A stretch of 64,000 nucleotides of DNA from Luteimonas salinisoli (GTDB taxonomy: Bacteria > Pseudomonadota > Gammaproteobacteria > Xanthomonadales > Xanthomonadaceae). The stretch spans positions 19,850 through 83,849 of the forward strand of contig NZ_JACCKA010000060.1 of the NCBI RefSeq assembly GCF_013425525.1. The letters are read 5' to 3'. The notes under the pieces were generated by a model that worked only from the letters and a program-made list of their open reading frames with translations, made no database searches and was not told the origin of the DNA. This document shows, piece by piece, positions 41,848 to 51,128 of this stretch. The translations under genes and the position numbers were made by a program. Each line of letters opens with the position of its first letter. The stretch's first letter is position 1.

Positions 41848-42402
41848 ATGGGCAACCGCCTCTCGAAGATCTACACCCGCACCGGCGACGACGGCACCAC
41901 CGGGCTGGGCGACGGCAGCCGCGTCGACAAGGACTCGGCGCGGGTCGACGCCTACGGCACCGTCGACGAAGCCAACTCGGCGATCGGCCTGCTGCTCGCC
42001 TGCGCCATGCCCGCCGACGTCGCCGAGCTGCTGACCACGGTGCAGCACCAGCTGTTCGATCTCGGGGGCGAGCTGTGCATTCCCGGCCACGGCGCGATCG
42101 AGGACGCCGACGTCGCCGCGCTCGAGCAGCACATGGACCGCTACAACGCCGAGCTGCCGGCGCTGAAGGAGTTCATTCTGCCCGGAGGCGGCGAGGCCGC
42201 GGCGCGCTGCCACCTGGCCCGCACCATCGTCCGCCGCGCTGAGCGCGCCGCGGTCACGCTGTCGCGCCGCGAAGCGGTGCGGCCACAGGCGATCGGCTAT
42301 CTCAACCGGCTCTCCGACCTCCTGTTCGTGCTGGCCCGGGTGCTGGCGCGCGCCGGCGGCCACGGCGAAGTGCTGTGGCGGCACGAACGCCGGCGGCGGT
42401 GA
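41848..42402 (+). CDS. ATP:cob(I)alamin adenosyltransferase, PduO type
   Basis: 184 residues. KIYTRTGDDGTTGLGDG (7-23) is the ATP-binding P-loop-like signature of PduO-type enzymes; VDAYGTVDEANSAIG, FILPGGGEAAARCHLARTIVRRAER and YLNRLSDLLFVLAR (about 150-165) complete the fold. It transfers adenosine from ATP to cob(I)alamin to make coenzyme B12. No cobalamin riboswitch was seen upstream. Its TGA overlaps the GTG of the next gene (GTGA). Confidence 0.94.
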   Translation: MGNRLSKIYTRTGDDGTTGLGDGSRVDKDSARVDAYGTVDEANSAIGLLLACAMPADVAELLTTVQHQLFDLGGELCIPGHGAIEDADVAALEQHMDRYNAELPALKEFILPGGGEAAARCHLARTIVRRAERAAVTLSRREAVRPQAIGYLNRLSDLLFVLARVLARAGGHGEVLWRHERRRR

Positions 42403-43334
42403 AGCCCAGGCTCTACACCCACGCCGCCTGCCTCGGCCACGACACCGGGCCGGGCCATCCCGAGCGCGCGGAGCGCCTCGGCGCCGTGATCCAGGCGCTG
42501 CGCAACGGCATCCCAGACCTCGAATGGCACGAGGCGCCGCGCGCGACCCGCGGACAACTGCTGCGGGTGCATGCGGCCGCGCTGCTCGATGCGGTGCTGG
42601 CGTCGGGAGCCACCGAATCGATCCCGCTGGATCCGGACACCGTGCTTTCGCCGGGCTCGCCCGAAGCCGCGCTGCGCGCGGCCGGCGCCGGCGTCGCCGC
42701 GGTGGACGCGGTGATGAACGGCGGGGCCGAAACGGCCTTCTGCGCGGTGCGCCCTCCCGGCCATCACGCCACCGGCGGCGAGGCGATGGGATTCTGCTTG
42801 TTCAACAACATCGCCGTGGCGGCCGCCCACGCCGTCGACGCGCACGGCCTGGCGCGGGTGGCGATCGTCGACTTCGACGTCCACCACGGCAACGGCACCC
42901 AGGCGATCTTCGACGCCGACCCCCGGGTCATGTACCTCAGCTCGCACCAGTCTCCGCTGTTTCCCGACACCGGCGCCAGGACCGACCGCGGGGTCGGCAA
43001 CATCGTCAATGCGCCGCTGCCGCCGGGCGCGGGGAGCCGCATGTTCCGCGACGCCTGGCGCGAACGCCTGTTGCCCGAACTGGATGCCTTCGCTCCCCTG
43101 CTGCTGCTGGTCTCGGCCGGGTTCGACGCGCACTGGCGCGACCCGCTGGCGCAGATGCAGCTCGACGCCGCGGACTACGCCTGGCTGACCGCCGAACTGC
43201 GCACCCTTGCCGCGCGCCATTCGGCCGGCCGCATGGTGTCGATGCTGGAGGGCGGCTACGACCTGCAGGCCCTGCGCGAGGGCAGCCTGGCCCACGTGCG
43301 GGCGATGTTCGGCGCGACCGTCGCCACGCCCTGA
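42399..43334 (+). CDS. histone deacetylase-like amidohydrolase
   Basis: 311 residues. HDAC-superfamily motifs are intact: HPERAERL (about 19-26), AVRPPGHHA (the catalytic His pair, about 120-128), VAIVDFDVHHGNGTQ (zinc Asp and His), YLSSHQSPLFPDTG, SAGFDAHWRDPLAQM (zinc Asp) and EGGYD (Tyr). Bacterial members deacetylate acetylated lysines, polyamines or aromatic amides; the substrate here is unknown. The GTG at 42399 starts within the adenosyltransferase stop codon, so the two are translated together. Confidence 0.9.
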   Translation: MKPRLYTHAACLGHDTGPGHPERAERLGAVIQALRNGIPDLEWHEAPRATRGQLLRVHAAALLDAVLASGATESIPLDPDTVLSPGSPEAALRAAGAGVAAVDAVMNGGAETAFCAVRPPGHHATGGEAMGFCLFNNIAVAAAHAVDAHGLARVAIVDFDVHHGNGTQAIFDADPRVMYLSSHQSPLFPDTGARTDRGVGNIVNAPLPPGAGSRMFRDAWRERLLPELDAFAPLLLLVSAGFDAHWRDPLAQMQLDAADYAWLTAELRTLAARHSAGRMVSMLEGGYDLQALREGSLAHVRAMFGATVATP

Positions 43335-43433
43335 GCCGGGCGCCCGCTTCGGGGCGTTCAGCACCGGTTGCGCCGCAAGACCAGGGGCGCCTGGCCGCTT
43401 CCCGGGCGGGCGATGGCCGCGACCGTGATCGAA

Positions 43434-43462
43434 TTGCCGCTTCACAGTGGATACGGCATGCT
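43434..43462 (+). promoter_or_regulatory. possible lptD promoter
   Basis: TTGCCG (43434-43439), a 17-base spacer and CATGCT (43457-43462). The start of transcription near 43469 would leave about 22 bases before the GTG at 43492. This favours that start over the GTG at 43447, which would lie upstream of the promoter's start site. Confidence 0.4.
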
Positions 43463-43491
43463 GGCGGCCGTTTGCCCGACCGGACTTCTGC

Positions 43492-45891
43492 GTGCGCCCT
43501 GCCCTCCGCCTGTTGCCGCTGCCGCTGTGCATCGCGCTGTCCCTGAACGCCCTGGCCGAGGAACGCCCCGAGGACTGGCGTCTGTGCCCCCTGGAGGATG
43601 CGGTGCCCGAGTTTCCCGACGCCCCGCCGCCGGTCGGCAGTGCAGGGGACCGCCAGGACCAGCCCACCGACATCGACGGCGACCAGCTGGCCGGCGTCTA
43701 CGACCAGGTGACCAATTTCGAGGGCAACGTCACCCTGCGGCGCGGCGACCAGTTCCTGGCCACCGACAACCTGACCTACGACGCCGAGACCTCGACCTAC
43801 GTGGCCGACGGCAGCGTGCGCTACCAGGATTCGGGCATGCGCATCGTCGCCGACCGCCTGACCGGCGACCAGGAGGCGGACTCCCACAACATGGAGAACG
43901 TCCGCTACCAGCTGATCGAGCGCCGCGGCAACGGCGGCGCGGAACGCGCCGAGCTCGCCGGCGAGCAGGGCGTCCTGACGGGATCGACCTATTCCACCTG
44001 CCCCCCCAGCCAGCGCTGGTGGGAGCTGCGCGCCGGACGCATCGACGTGGACCTCGAGGAAGGCTTCGGCACCGCGCGCAACGCCACCCTGCGCGTGGGC
44101 AAGGTGCCGGTGCTGTACATGCCCTGGTTCAAGTTCCCGATCGACGACCGCCGCAAGACCGGGCTGCTGTACCCGGCGATCGGCTATTCCAGCCGCAACG
44201 GCTTCGACTACCGCCAGCCGATCTACCTGAACCTCGCGCCGCATTACGACATGACCCTGGAACCGCGGATCATGACTCGCCGCGGCTACCTGCTGGGCAC
44301 CGAATTCCGCTACCTGACCGAGGGCGGCAACGGCACCTTCGACGTCGAGTACCTGCCCTCCGACCGCCTCGCCCGGGATGGCCGCGAGGAAGAGATCGAG
44401 CTCGGCATTCCGGAAGAGAACCGCCGCAAGGACGACCGCGGCCTGTTCCGCTACTCGGGCCGCCAGCGCATCAACCGGACCTGGCAGGCGCGCGCGTCCC
44501 TCAGCTGGATCAGCGATCCGCGCTACATCGAGGACCAGAGCAGCAGCCTGATCACCGGGTCCTCCAGCACCCTCAACAGCAACGCCGGCATCTACGGCCG
44601 CGGCCGCTACTGGGACGGCGGCCTGATGGCGGACTACCGCATGCTGTCCGACTACACGCTGGCCGAAACCCGGCTGCCGTTCTACCGCCTGCCGCGCGCG
44701 TTCGTGAACTGGGAACGGCCGTTCGGCCGCTGGGTGGTGGCCGGGCTGTCCGCCGACGCCACCCGGTTCGGCCACATCGCGGATCCCGCGACCCCCGGCG
44801 GCCGCGACCCCAGGCCCGGCGGCAGCCGCGTGGACCTCAAGCCCTTCGTCTCCGTCCCCGTCGAAGGCGATGCCTGGTACGTCCGGCCGACGCTCGCCTG
44901 GCGCTACACCGCCTACAGGCTCGACGACCAGCTCGCGGAGAACCTGGCGACCGGCGGCGCGGAGCCGGACCCCTCGCCGACGCGCAGCCTGCCGATCGCC
45001 AGCGTCGACGCCGGCCTGTTCTTCGACCGCGAGACCCTGTTCCGCGGCGACAGCTACCTGCACACCCTCGAGCCGCGGCTGTTCTACCTCAACACGCCAT
45101 ACCGCGACCAGACCAACCTGCCGCTGTTCGACACCCGCGCGATGACCTTCAGCTGGGGGCAGCTGTTCCGCGACAACCGCTTCTCTGGCGGCGACCGCCA
45201 GGCGGATGCCAACCAGCTGACGGTGGCGCTGACCACCCGCCTGATCCGCGAGTCCGACGGCCTGGAGAAGCTCTCGGCCAGCATCGGCCAGATCCGCTAC
45301 TTCGACGATTCCCGCGTCACCCTGAAACCGGGCGCCGACCCGCTCGAGGCGGGCAAGTCGTCGTGGGTGGCCCAGGCGAACTACGCCATCAACGACCGCT
45401 GGACCCTCGGCGCCGCCTACCAGTGGGATCCCAAGATCCGCCGCGACGACCTGGTCAGCCTGCGCACGCGCTACCTGATCGGCGACGACGGGATCGTCAA
45501 TTTCAACTACCGCTATCGCCGCGAGCAGCTCGAACAGGTGGACTTCTCGTTCCTGTATCCGCTCAACCCGTCATGGAGCCTGGTCGGGCGCTACTACTAC
45601 TCGCTGCGCGACAGCAAGGTGCTCGAGGGCATTGCCGGCGTGCAGTGGGACAGCTGCTGCCTGGCGGTGCGCCTGGTCGGCCGGCATTACGTGCGCAACC
45701 GCATCGGCGAGACCAACAACGCCATTCAGCTGGAGGTCGAGCTCAAGGGGCTAGGGTCTGCCGGCCCGGACACGGAAGGCCGGTTGCGCCGTGCTATTCT
45801 CGGCTATTACCGCGACGACCTCTATCTCGTCCCGCCATCGGAGCTCGACGGCGACACCGACGACGACCACATGATCGATCCCCTGCCATGA
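43492..45891 (+). CDS. lptD: LPS-assembly outer-membrane protein LptD
   Basis: 799 residues from the GTG at 43492, where a signal peptide begins (VRPALRLLPLPLCIALSLNALA-EERP). The N-terminal beta-jellyroll (OstA-like) spans about 55-190: VYDQVTNFEGNVTLRRGDQFLATDNLTYD, GSVRYQDSGMRIVADRLTGD. It joins a large beta-barrel (about 200-790: PWFKFPIDDRRKTGLLYPAIGYS, RSLPIASVDAGLFFDRE). Cysteines before (WRLCPLED, STCPPS) and at the end of the barrel (DSCC) match the inter-domain disulfide pattern. It inserts LPS in the outer leaflet. The chaperone gene surA follows with an ATGA overlap. Confidence 0.95.
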   Translation: MRPALRLLPLPLCIALSLNALAEERPEDWRLCPLEDAVPEFPDAPPPVGSAGDRQDQPTDIDGDQLAGVYDQVTNFEGNVTLRRGDQFLATDNLTYDAETSTYVADGSVRYQDSGMRIVADRLTGDQEADSHNMENVRYQLIERRGNGGAERAELAGEQGVLTGSTYSTCPPSQRWWELRAGRIDVDLEEGFGTARNATLRVGKVPVLYMPWFKFPIDDRRKTGLLYPAIGYSSRNGFDYRQPIYLNLAPHYDMTLEPRIMTRRGYLLGTEFRYLTEGGNGTFDVEYLPSDRLARDGREEEIELGIPEENRRKDDRGLFRYSGRQRINRTWQARASLSWISDPRYIEDQSSSLITGSSSTLNSNAGIYGRGRYWDGGLMADYRMLSDYTLAETRLPFYRLPRAFVNWERPFGRWVVAGLSADATRFGHIADPATPGGRDPRPGGSRVDLKPFVSVPVEGDAWYVRPTLAWRYTAYRLDDQLAENLATGGAEPDPSPTRSLPIASVDAGLFFDRETLFRGDSYLHTLEPRLFYLNTPYRDQTNLPLFDTRAMTFSWGQLFRDNRFSGGDRQADANQLTVALTTRLIRESDGLEKLSASIGQIRYFDDSRVTLKPGADPLEAGKSSWVAQANYAINDRWTLGAAYQWDPKIRRDDLVSLRTRYLIGDDGIVNFNYRYRREQLEQVDFSFLYPLNPSWSLVGRYYYSLRDSKVLEGIAGVQWDSCCLAVRLVGRHYVRNRIGETNNAIQLEVELKGLGSAGPDTEGRLRRAILGYYRDDLYLVPPSELDGDTDDDHMIDPLP

Positions 45892-47201
45892 AGAAACTCC
45901 TGTTTTCCCTCCTCGCCGCCGCGCTGCTGGGCAGCGCCGCGCTGGCGCAGCAGGTCCAGCCACTCGAGCGGATCGCCGCCGTGGTCGACGAGGACGTCAT
46001 CCTGCAGAGCGAGCTCGACCGCGCGGTGACCAACATCCTGGCCCAGTACGCCGACCGCAGCGATCAGCTGCCGCCGCGCGAGGTCCTGGAGCGCCAGGTG
46101 CTCGAGCGCCTGATCCTGGTGCGCCTGCAGACCGACCGCGCCGCCGCGACTGGCGTCCGCGTCGGCGACGCCGAGATCGACGCCGCGGTGGCCAACATCG
46201 CCCAGCAGAACAACTTCAGCGCCGAGCAGCTGCGCCAGCAGGTCGCCGCCGAGGGGATGTCGTTCGCCGATTTCCGCAACTCGCTTCGCGACGAACTGAT
46301 GGTCCAGCGCCTGCGCCAGCGCTTCGCCCAGAGCACCATCTCGGTGAGCGACGCCGAGGTGGACGCCGCGCTCGAGAGCCAGGCCAGCGGCGGCACCCAG
46401 TACCAGCTCGCCCACGTCCTGGTCGCGCTGCCGGACGGCGCCACGGCGGACCAGATCGCCACCGCACAGCAGAAGATCGACGGCATCAAGGGCCTGCTCG
46501 ACCGCGGCGAGATGGAGTTCGCCGCCGCCGCGGTGCGCTATTCCGACAGCCCCAACGCCCTCGAGGGCGGCGACCTCGGCTGGCGCAGCCTGGACGAGAT
46601 CCCGGCCGCGTTCGCCGGACAGCTCCGCGCCATGCAGCCGGGCGAAGTGATCGGGCCGATCCGCGGGCCGAGCGGGTTCCAGCTGCTGCAGCTGGTGTCC
46701 ACCCGCGAGAGCGGCGGCGCCGCCACGGTGGCCGAGTACCAGGCACGGCACATCCTGATCCGCAGCGGCGGCGACACCAGCGACGAGCAGGCCCGCGCCC
46801 GCGCCGAGACGCTGCGCGCACGCGCGGCCGACGGCGCCGATTTCGCGACGCTGGCCGCCGAGCACTCCGACGACGCGGCATCGCGCGAGCGCGGCGGCGA
46901 CCTCGGCTGGTTCACCGCCGAGCAGTTCGGGCCGGAGTTCGGGGGCCGCGTCGCGTCGCTCGAGGACGGCGCGATCTCCGCGCCCTTCAAGACCCAGGCC
47001 GGCTGGCACGTGGTGCAGCGCATCGGTTCGCGCCAGGCCAGCGCCGCCGGCAACGAGACCCGCCGCAACCAGGTGCGCGAGGCCATCGGCCAGCGCAAGC
47101 TGGAGGACGAATGGGACCGGTTCCTGCGGCAGATGCGCGGCGAGGCCTTCGTCGACATCCGTACCGGCACGGCTGCGGCCGGCGACGACGCCGGCGGCTG
47201 A
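45888..47201 (+). CDS. surA: periplasmic peptidyl-prolyl isomerase and outer-membrane protein chaperone
   Basis: 437 residues. The signal peptide (KKLLFSLLAAALLGSAALA-QQ) is followed by the SurA N-terminal domain (LERIAAVVDEDVILQSELDRAV, EVLERQVLERLILVRLQ) and two parvulin domains: QLAHVLVALPDG...GGDLGWRSLDEIP (about 170-275) and ARHILIRSGG...GGDLGWFTAEQFGPEF (about 285-390). SurA guides outer-membrane proteins such as LptD. Its start overlaps the lptD stop; pdxA follows one base after its stop. Confidence 0.96.
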   Translation: MKKLLFSLLAAALLGSAALAQQVQPLERIAAVVDEDVILQSELDRAVTNILAQYADRSDQLPPREVLERQVLERLILVRLQTDRAAATGVRVGDAEIDAAVANIAQQNNFSAEQLRQQVAAEGMSFADFRNSLRDELMVQRLRQRFAQSTISVSDAEVDAALESQASGGTQYQLAHVLVALPDGATADQIATAQQKIDGIKGLLDRGEMEFAAAAVRYSDSPNALEGGDLGWRSLDEIPAAFAGQLRAMQPGEVIGPIRGPSGFQLLQLVSTRESGGAATVAEYQARHILIRSGGDTSDEQARARAETLRARAADGADFATLAAEHSDDAASRERGGDLGWFTAEQFGPEFGGRVASLEDGAISAPFKTQAGWHVVQRIGSRQASAAGNETRRNQVREAIGQRKLEDEWDRFLRQMRGEAFVDIRTGTAAAGDDAGG

Positions 47202-47202
47202 G

Positions 47203-48198
47203 ATGCGCCGCCCGCGGCTCGCGCTGGTCCCGGGAGAGCCGGCCGGCGTCGGGCCGGAGCTCGCGATCGCGGCGCTGCGCCGCGAACCGGACGCCGACCT
47301 GGTGGTCTTCGCGGCCGGCGCCACCCTCGCCCGCGCCGCTCGGGCGCTCGGCACCTCGCTGACCCTGCACGATGCCCGCGCCGCAACGGCACCGCCGGGC
47401 GGAGACGGCGTGCGACTGGTCGAGGTTCCGAACGCTGCGGAACCCGTCTTCGGCACCCCCGATCCGCGCAACGCCCGCAGCGTGGTGCTCGCCCTGCGCA
47501 TGGCCGCCGAGGCCTGCATGGCCGGCGAGTACGACGGCATGGTCACCGGCCCGGTGCACAAGGCGGCGATCAACGCCGGCGGCATCGCCTATACCGGCAC
47601 CACCGAACTGCTGGCGGCCCACGCCGGCTGCGAGGTGGTGATGATGCTGGCCAACGATGCCATGCGGGTCGCGCTGGCGACCACGCACCTGCCGCTGCGC
47701 GAGGTCGCCGACGCGCTCGAGGGCGAGCGCCTCGAGCGCAGCCTGCGGATCCTGCACGCGGCGCTGCGCGGGGATTTCGGCATCGACGACCCGGCGATCG
47801 CGGTGCTGGGGCTCAATCCGCACGCCGGCGAACAAGGCCACCTGGGGCGCGAGGAGATCGAGGTGATCGCCCCGGTGCTGGAACGGCTGCGCGCGACCGG
47901 CATGCGCCTGGAAGGTCCGCTGCCCGCCGACACCGCGTTCCTGCCGCGGCGGCTCGCCGGCACCGACGCGGTGCTGGCGATGTACCACGACCAGGGACTG
48001 CCGGTGCTCAAGTACAGCGGGTTCGAACGGGCGGTGAACCTGACCCTGGGACTGCCCTATCCGCGCGTGGCGGTGGATCACGGCACCGCGCTCGACCTGG
48101 CCGGCAGCGGCCGCGCCGATCCCTCGAGCCTGCTCGCCGCGGTCGCCACCTGCGCGCGGATCGCCGAAGTCCGCCGCACACGGGAGAATCGACGATGA
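47203..48198 (+). CDS. pdxA: 4-hydroxythreonine-4-phosphate dehydrogenase
   Basis: 331 residues. LVPGEPAGVGPELAIAAL at the N-terminus, MVTGPVHKAAINAGGIAYTGTTELLA (metal and substrate His; about 110-135), LGLNPHAGEQGHLGREE and MYHDQGLPVLKY (metal His, about 262) define PdxA. It oxidises 4-phospho-hydroxythreonine in pyridoxal phosphate synthesis. It lies between surA and csaA in one tightly packed operon and overlaps csaA by four bases (ATGA). Confidence 0.96.
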   Translation: MRRPRLALVPGEPAGVGPELAIAALRREPDADLVVFAAGATLARAARALGTSLTLHDARAATAPPGGDGVRLVEVPNAAEPVFGTPDPRNARSVVLALRMAAEACMAGEYDGMVTGPVHKAAINAGGIAYTGTTELLAAHAGCEVVMMLANDAMRVALATTHLPLREVADALEGERLERSLRILHAALRGDFGIDDPAIAVLGLNPHAGEQGHLGREEIEVIAPVLERLRATGMRLEGPLPADTAFLPRRLAGTDAVLAMYHDQGLPVLKYSGFERAVNLTLGLPYPRVAVDHGTALDLAGSGRADPSSLLAAVATCARIAEVRRTRENRR

Positions 48199-48533
48199 CC
48201 GAGATCGCCTGGGACGACTTCATGAAGGTGGAGCTGCGGGTCGGGCGCGTGCTCTCGGCCGGGCCGTTCCCGCAGGCGCGCAAGCCGGCCTACGTGCTGG
48301 AGGTGGATTTCGGCCCGGAGATCGGCGTGCGCAGGTCGAGCGCGCAGATCACCGCGCTGTACCGGCCCGACGAACTGGTCGGCCGCCTCGTGGTGGGCGT
48401 GGTCAACTTCCCCCGCAAGCAGATCGGCCCACTGATGTCCGAATGCCTGGTCACCGGCTTCCACGACAGCGAGGGCCGCGTCGCCCTGTGCGTGCCCGAC
48501 CGCGACGTGCCGCCCGGCACCCGCCTGCTGTGA
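48195..48533 (+). CDS. csaA: CsaA-type tRNA-binding (OB-fold) protein
   Basis: 112 residues, the size of CsaA. An OB-fold EMAP/tRNA-binding domain covers the whole protein: [71 protein letters not shown]. Bacterial CsaA is linked to protein secretion as a chaperone and can bind tRNA. It overlaps pdxA (ATGA) and rsmA (GTGA), so it is translationally coupled on both sides. Confidence 0.9.
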   Translation: MTEIAWDDFMKVELRVGRVLSAGPFPQARKPAYVLEVDFGPEIGVRRSSAQITALYRPDELVGRLVVGVVNFPRKQIGPLMSECLVTGFHDSEGRVALCVPDRDVPPGTRLL

Positions 48534-49339
48534 GCGGACAGGACGCCGCCGCGGCGGACTTCGGCCGCGCCAAGAAGTCGCTGGGCCAGCACTTCCTGCA
48601 CGAGCGCGCGTACATCGAGCGCATCGTGCAGGCGCTGGACCCGGCGCCGGGCGACCGCCTGGTGGAGATCGGGCCCGGCCGCGGCGCCCTGACGCTGCCG
48701 CTGCTGCGCCGGCACGGCGCGCTGACCGCGATCGAGTTCGACCGCGACCTGGTCGCACCGCTCGCCGCCGCCGCCGAAGGCGCGGGCGAACTGGCGATCC
48801 TGCGCGAGGACGTGCTGGCCGTGGACTTCGCCGCCCTGGCCGGCGACGGTCCGCCGCTGCGCCTGGTCGGCAACCTGCCCTACAACATCTCCTCGCCGAT
48901 CCTGTTCCACGCCCTCGACCACGCCGCGGCCATCCGCGACATGCACTTCATGCTGCAGAAGGAAGTGGTCGAGCGGATGGCGGCTGGACCGGGCAGCAAG
49001 GTCTACGGCCGCCTGAGCGTGATGCTGCAGGCGCGCTGCGAGGTGGTGCCCCTGTTCGAGGTGCCGCCGGGCGCGTTCCGGCCGCCGCCCAAGGTCGATT
49101 CGGCGGTGGTGCGGCTGCTGCCGCGCGCGCCGGAGTCGACCGGCATCGACGACCAGGCCCGATTCGCGGCGGTGGTGCGGGCGGCGTTCGGCCAGCGCCG
49201 CAAGACCCTGCGCAACGCGCTGTCGGTGGTCTGCGACGCAGACACCATCGCGGCCGCCGGCATCGACCCGGCGGCGCGCGCCGAACAGCTGGACGTCGCG
49301 GCGTTCGTGCGGCTGGCGAACGTTTCCCCGCCGCGGTAG
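48530..49339 (+). CDS. rsmA: 16S rRNA (adenine-1518/1519-N6) dimethyltransferase
   Basis: 269 residues from a GTG overlapping the csaA stop. [11 protein letters not shown] (about 15-25), [12 protein letters not shown] (SAM motif, about 45-56), [16 protein letters not shown] (catalytic NLPY, about 108-123) and the C-terminal helical domain ([17 protein letters not shown]) are all present. RsmA (KsgA) dimethylates two adenines near the 3' end of 16S rRNA in late small-subunit assembly. Confidence 0.96.
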   Translation: MSGQDAAAADFGRAKKSLGQHFLHERAYIERIVQALDPAPGDRLVEIGPGRGALTLPLLRRHGALTAIEFDRDLVAPLAAAAEGAGELAILREDVLAVDFAALAGDGPPLRLVGNLPYNISSPILFHALDHAAAIRDMHFMLQKEVVERMAAGPGSKVYGRLSVMLQARCEVVPLFEVPPGAFRPPPKVDSAVVRLLPRAPESTGIDDQARFAAVVRAAFGQRRKTLRNALSVVCDADTIAAAGIDPAARAEQLDVAAFVRLANVSPPR

Positions 49340-49362
49340 TCGAACCCTTCACCCGCGGCCAT

Positions 49363-49368
49363 TACACT
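49363..49368 (+). promoter_or_regulatory. possible -10 for a leaderless apaG transcript
   Basis: TACACT lies six bases before the apaG ATG, so a transcript would start at the codon itself. TCGAAC (49340-49345), 17 bases upstream, is only a weak -35. No Shine-Dalgarno sequence precedes the ATG. Confidence 0.3.
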
Positions 49369-49374
49369 GCCTGC

Positions 49375-49758
49375 ATGGAAGAGATTCCCGACTACACTCT
49401 GGAAATCCAGATCGCCACGCGTTTCCTCGACGAGGAGTCCGAGCCCGAAAGCGACCGCTACGTGTTCGCCTACACGATCCGGATCCGCAACCTCGGCCGC
49501 CGCCCGGCGCAGCTGCTGCGCAGGCACTGGATCATCACCGACGGCAACGGCAAGGTCGACGAGGTACGCGGCGACGGCGTGGTCGGCCAGCAGCCGCGGC
49601 TGGAGCCGGGCGAGCAGTTCGAGTACACCTCCGGCGCGGTGCTGGAGACCGCGGTCGGCAGCATGCAGGGCAGCTACGACATGGTCGGCGACGACGGCAC
49701 CCGCTTCGACGCGCCGATCCCGCCGTTCACCCTGTCCATGCCGCACACGCTGCACTAG
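49375..49758 (+). CDS. apaG: ApaG domain protein
   Basis: 127 residues. [57 protein letters not shown] is the ApaG signature (residues 30-85), an immunoglobulin-like fold, closing with [10 protein letters not shown]. The biochemical role is unsettled. It follows rsmA by 35 bases and precedes apaH by 21, as in E. coli, where rsmA-apaG-apaH are one unit. Confidence 0.95.
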   Translation: MEEIPDYTLEIQIATRFLDEESEPESDRYVFAYTIRIRNLGRRPAQLLRRHWIITDGNGKVDEVRGDGVVGQQPRLEPGEQFEYTSGAVLETAVGSMQGSYDMVGDDGTRFDAPIPPFTLSMPHTLH

Positions 49759-49779
49759 CCCGCGCATGGAAGCCACCGC

Positions 49780-50607
49780 ATGAGCGTCTGGGCGATCGGC
49801 GACCTGCAGGGTTGCCTCGGGCCGACGCAACGGCTGCTCGACAGGATCCGCTTCGACCCGGCGGCCGATACGCTCTGGTTCTGCGGGGATCTGGTCAACC
49901 GCGGCGGCGAGTCCCTCGAGACGCTGCGCCTGGTGCACTCGCTGCGTGCGCACTGCCGCGTGGTCCTGGGGAACCACGACCTGTCGCTGCTGGCGATCGC
50001 CGAGCGCGACGAGGCGCAGCAGCGCCGGGTCAATGCGGACCTGCAGCGGGTGCTGTTCGCCGACGATCGCGACGCGCTGCTGGACTGGCTGCGCGGCTGC
50101 CCGCTGCTGCATGCCGACCGCGAGCTCGGCTGGATGATGGTGCACGCCGGGCTGGCGCCGAAATGGACCACGCAGATGGCCGAGGCCCATGCGCGCGAGG
50201 TCGAGCGCCGGCTGCGCGGCGACGGCTACCGCAAGCTGCTGAAGAACATGTACGGCGACCGCCCGGACTGGAACCCCGGCCTGCGCGGGATCGAGCGCGA
50301 GCGCGCCATCATCAACATCCTCACGCGGATGCGCTACTGCACTCCGCGCGGCCGCATCGCCGTCGAGGAAAAGGGCGCTCCCGGCACCCAGGCGCCCGGG
50401 CTGTATCCGTGGTACGAGGTCCCCGGCCGCGCCGAACGCGACCTGAGGATCGTCTGCGGCCACTGGTCCGCGCTCGGGCTGTTCATCGGCCTCGGCGTGC
50501 ATGCCCTCGACACCGGCGCGGTCTGGGGCGGCAGGCTGACCGCCCTGCAGCTGGACTGCGACGAGCTGCGCGTGGTGCAGGTGCCCGGGCGCGAGGTGCC
50601 GGGCTGA
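49780..50607 (+). CDS. apaH: diadenosine tetraphosphatase (symmetrical)
   Basis: 275 residues. Calcineurin-type metallophosphatase motifs: GDLQG (7-11), FCGDLVNRG (about 34-42), LGNHD (about 64-68), MVHAG (about 125) and CGHWSALG (about 227). ApaH cleaves Ap4A to two ADP and removes Np4N caps from RNA. The gene is convergent with folA, with only eleven bases between the stop codons. Confidence 0.96.
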   Translation: MSVWAIGDLQGCLGPTQRLLDRIRFDPAADTLWFCGDLVNRGGESLETLRLVHSLRAHCRVVLGNHDLSLLAIAERDEAQQRRVNADLQRVLFADDRDALLDWLRGCPLLHADRELGWMMVHAGLAPKWTTQMAEAHAREVERRLRGDGYRKLLKNMYGDRPDWNPGLRGIERERAIINILTRMRYCTPRGRIAVEEKGAPGTQAPGLYPWYEVPGRAERDLRIVCGHWSALGLFIGLGVHALDTGAVWGGRLTALQLDCDELRVVQVPGREVPG

Positions 50608-50618
50608 CGGCACGGACT

Positions 50619-51128
50619 TCAGCGGTCGTCGCGGAGGTAGTCGACGAAGCTGAAGGCATGGGCATGGCGTGCATCCGCCGGATGCGCCTCGCGTGCGCGG
50701 ACCCGCCAGCGGGCGGGATCGAACGGCGGGAAGAACGCGTCGGCGTCTTCCACGGTGGTCTCGACGTGGGTCAGGTGCAGATGCGTGGCCAGCGGTAGCG
50801 CCAGCGCGTAGATCTCCCCCCCGCCGATCACCGCGAGCGCCGGCGCGGCGTCATCGGCGGCGATCTCCAGCGCACGGTCGAGCGAACCGACCGCTTCCAT
50901 TCCCGGGAACGGCGCGCGGGCCCCGCGCGTCATCACCAGGTTGCGACGCCCCGGCAGCGCCCGCCCGAGCGACTCGGCGGTCCTGCGTCCCATCAGCACC
51001 GGCTTGCCCAGGGTCAGCGCCTTGAACCGTCGCAGGTCGTCGGGCAGCCGCCAGGGCAGCGCATTGCCGCGGCCAATGGCGCGGTTGCGGTCGAGTGCCG
51101 CGATCAGCGCGACCGGGACCGGAGTCAT
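50619..51128 (-). CDS. folA: dihydrofolate reductase
   Basis: 169 residues. LIAALDRNRAIGRGNALPWRLPDDLRRFKALTLGKPVLMGRRTAESLGRALPGRRN contains the NADPH- and folate-binding regions (Asp29 in PDDLRRFK), and IGGGEIYALALPLATHLHLTHVE the C-terminal core. It reduces dihydrofolate to tetrahydrofolate, the partner step of ThyA, whose gene lies upstream in the same direction. The ATG at 51128 fits the domain; the frame stays open further but is not conserved-looking. Confidence 0.95.
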   Translation of the reverse strand: MTPVPVALIAALDRNRAIGRGNALPWRLPDDLRRFKALTLGKPVLMGRRTAESLGRALPGRRNLVMTRGARAPFPGMEAVGSLDRALEIAADDAAPALAVIGGGEIYALALPLATHLHLTHVETTVEDADAFFPPFDPARWRVRAREAHPADARHAHAFSFVDYLRDDR

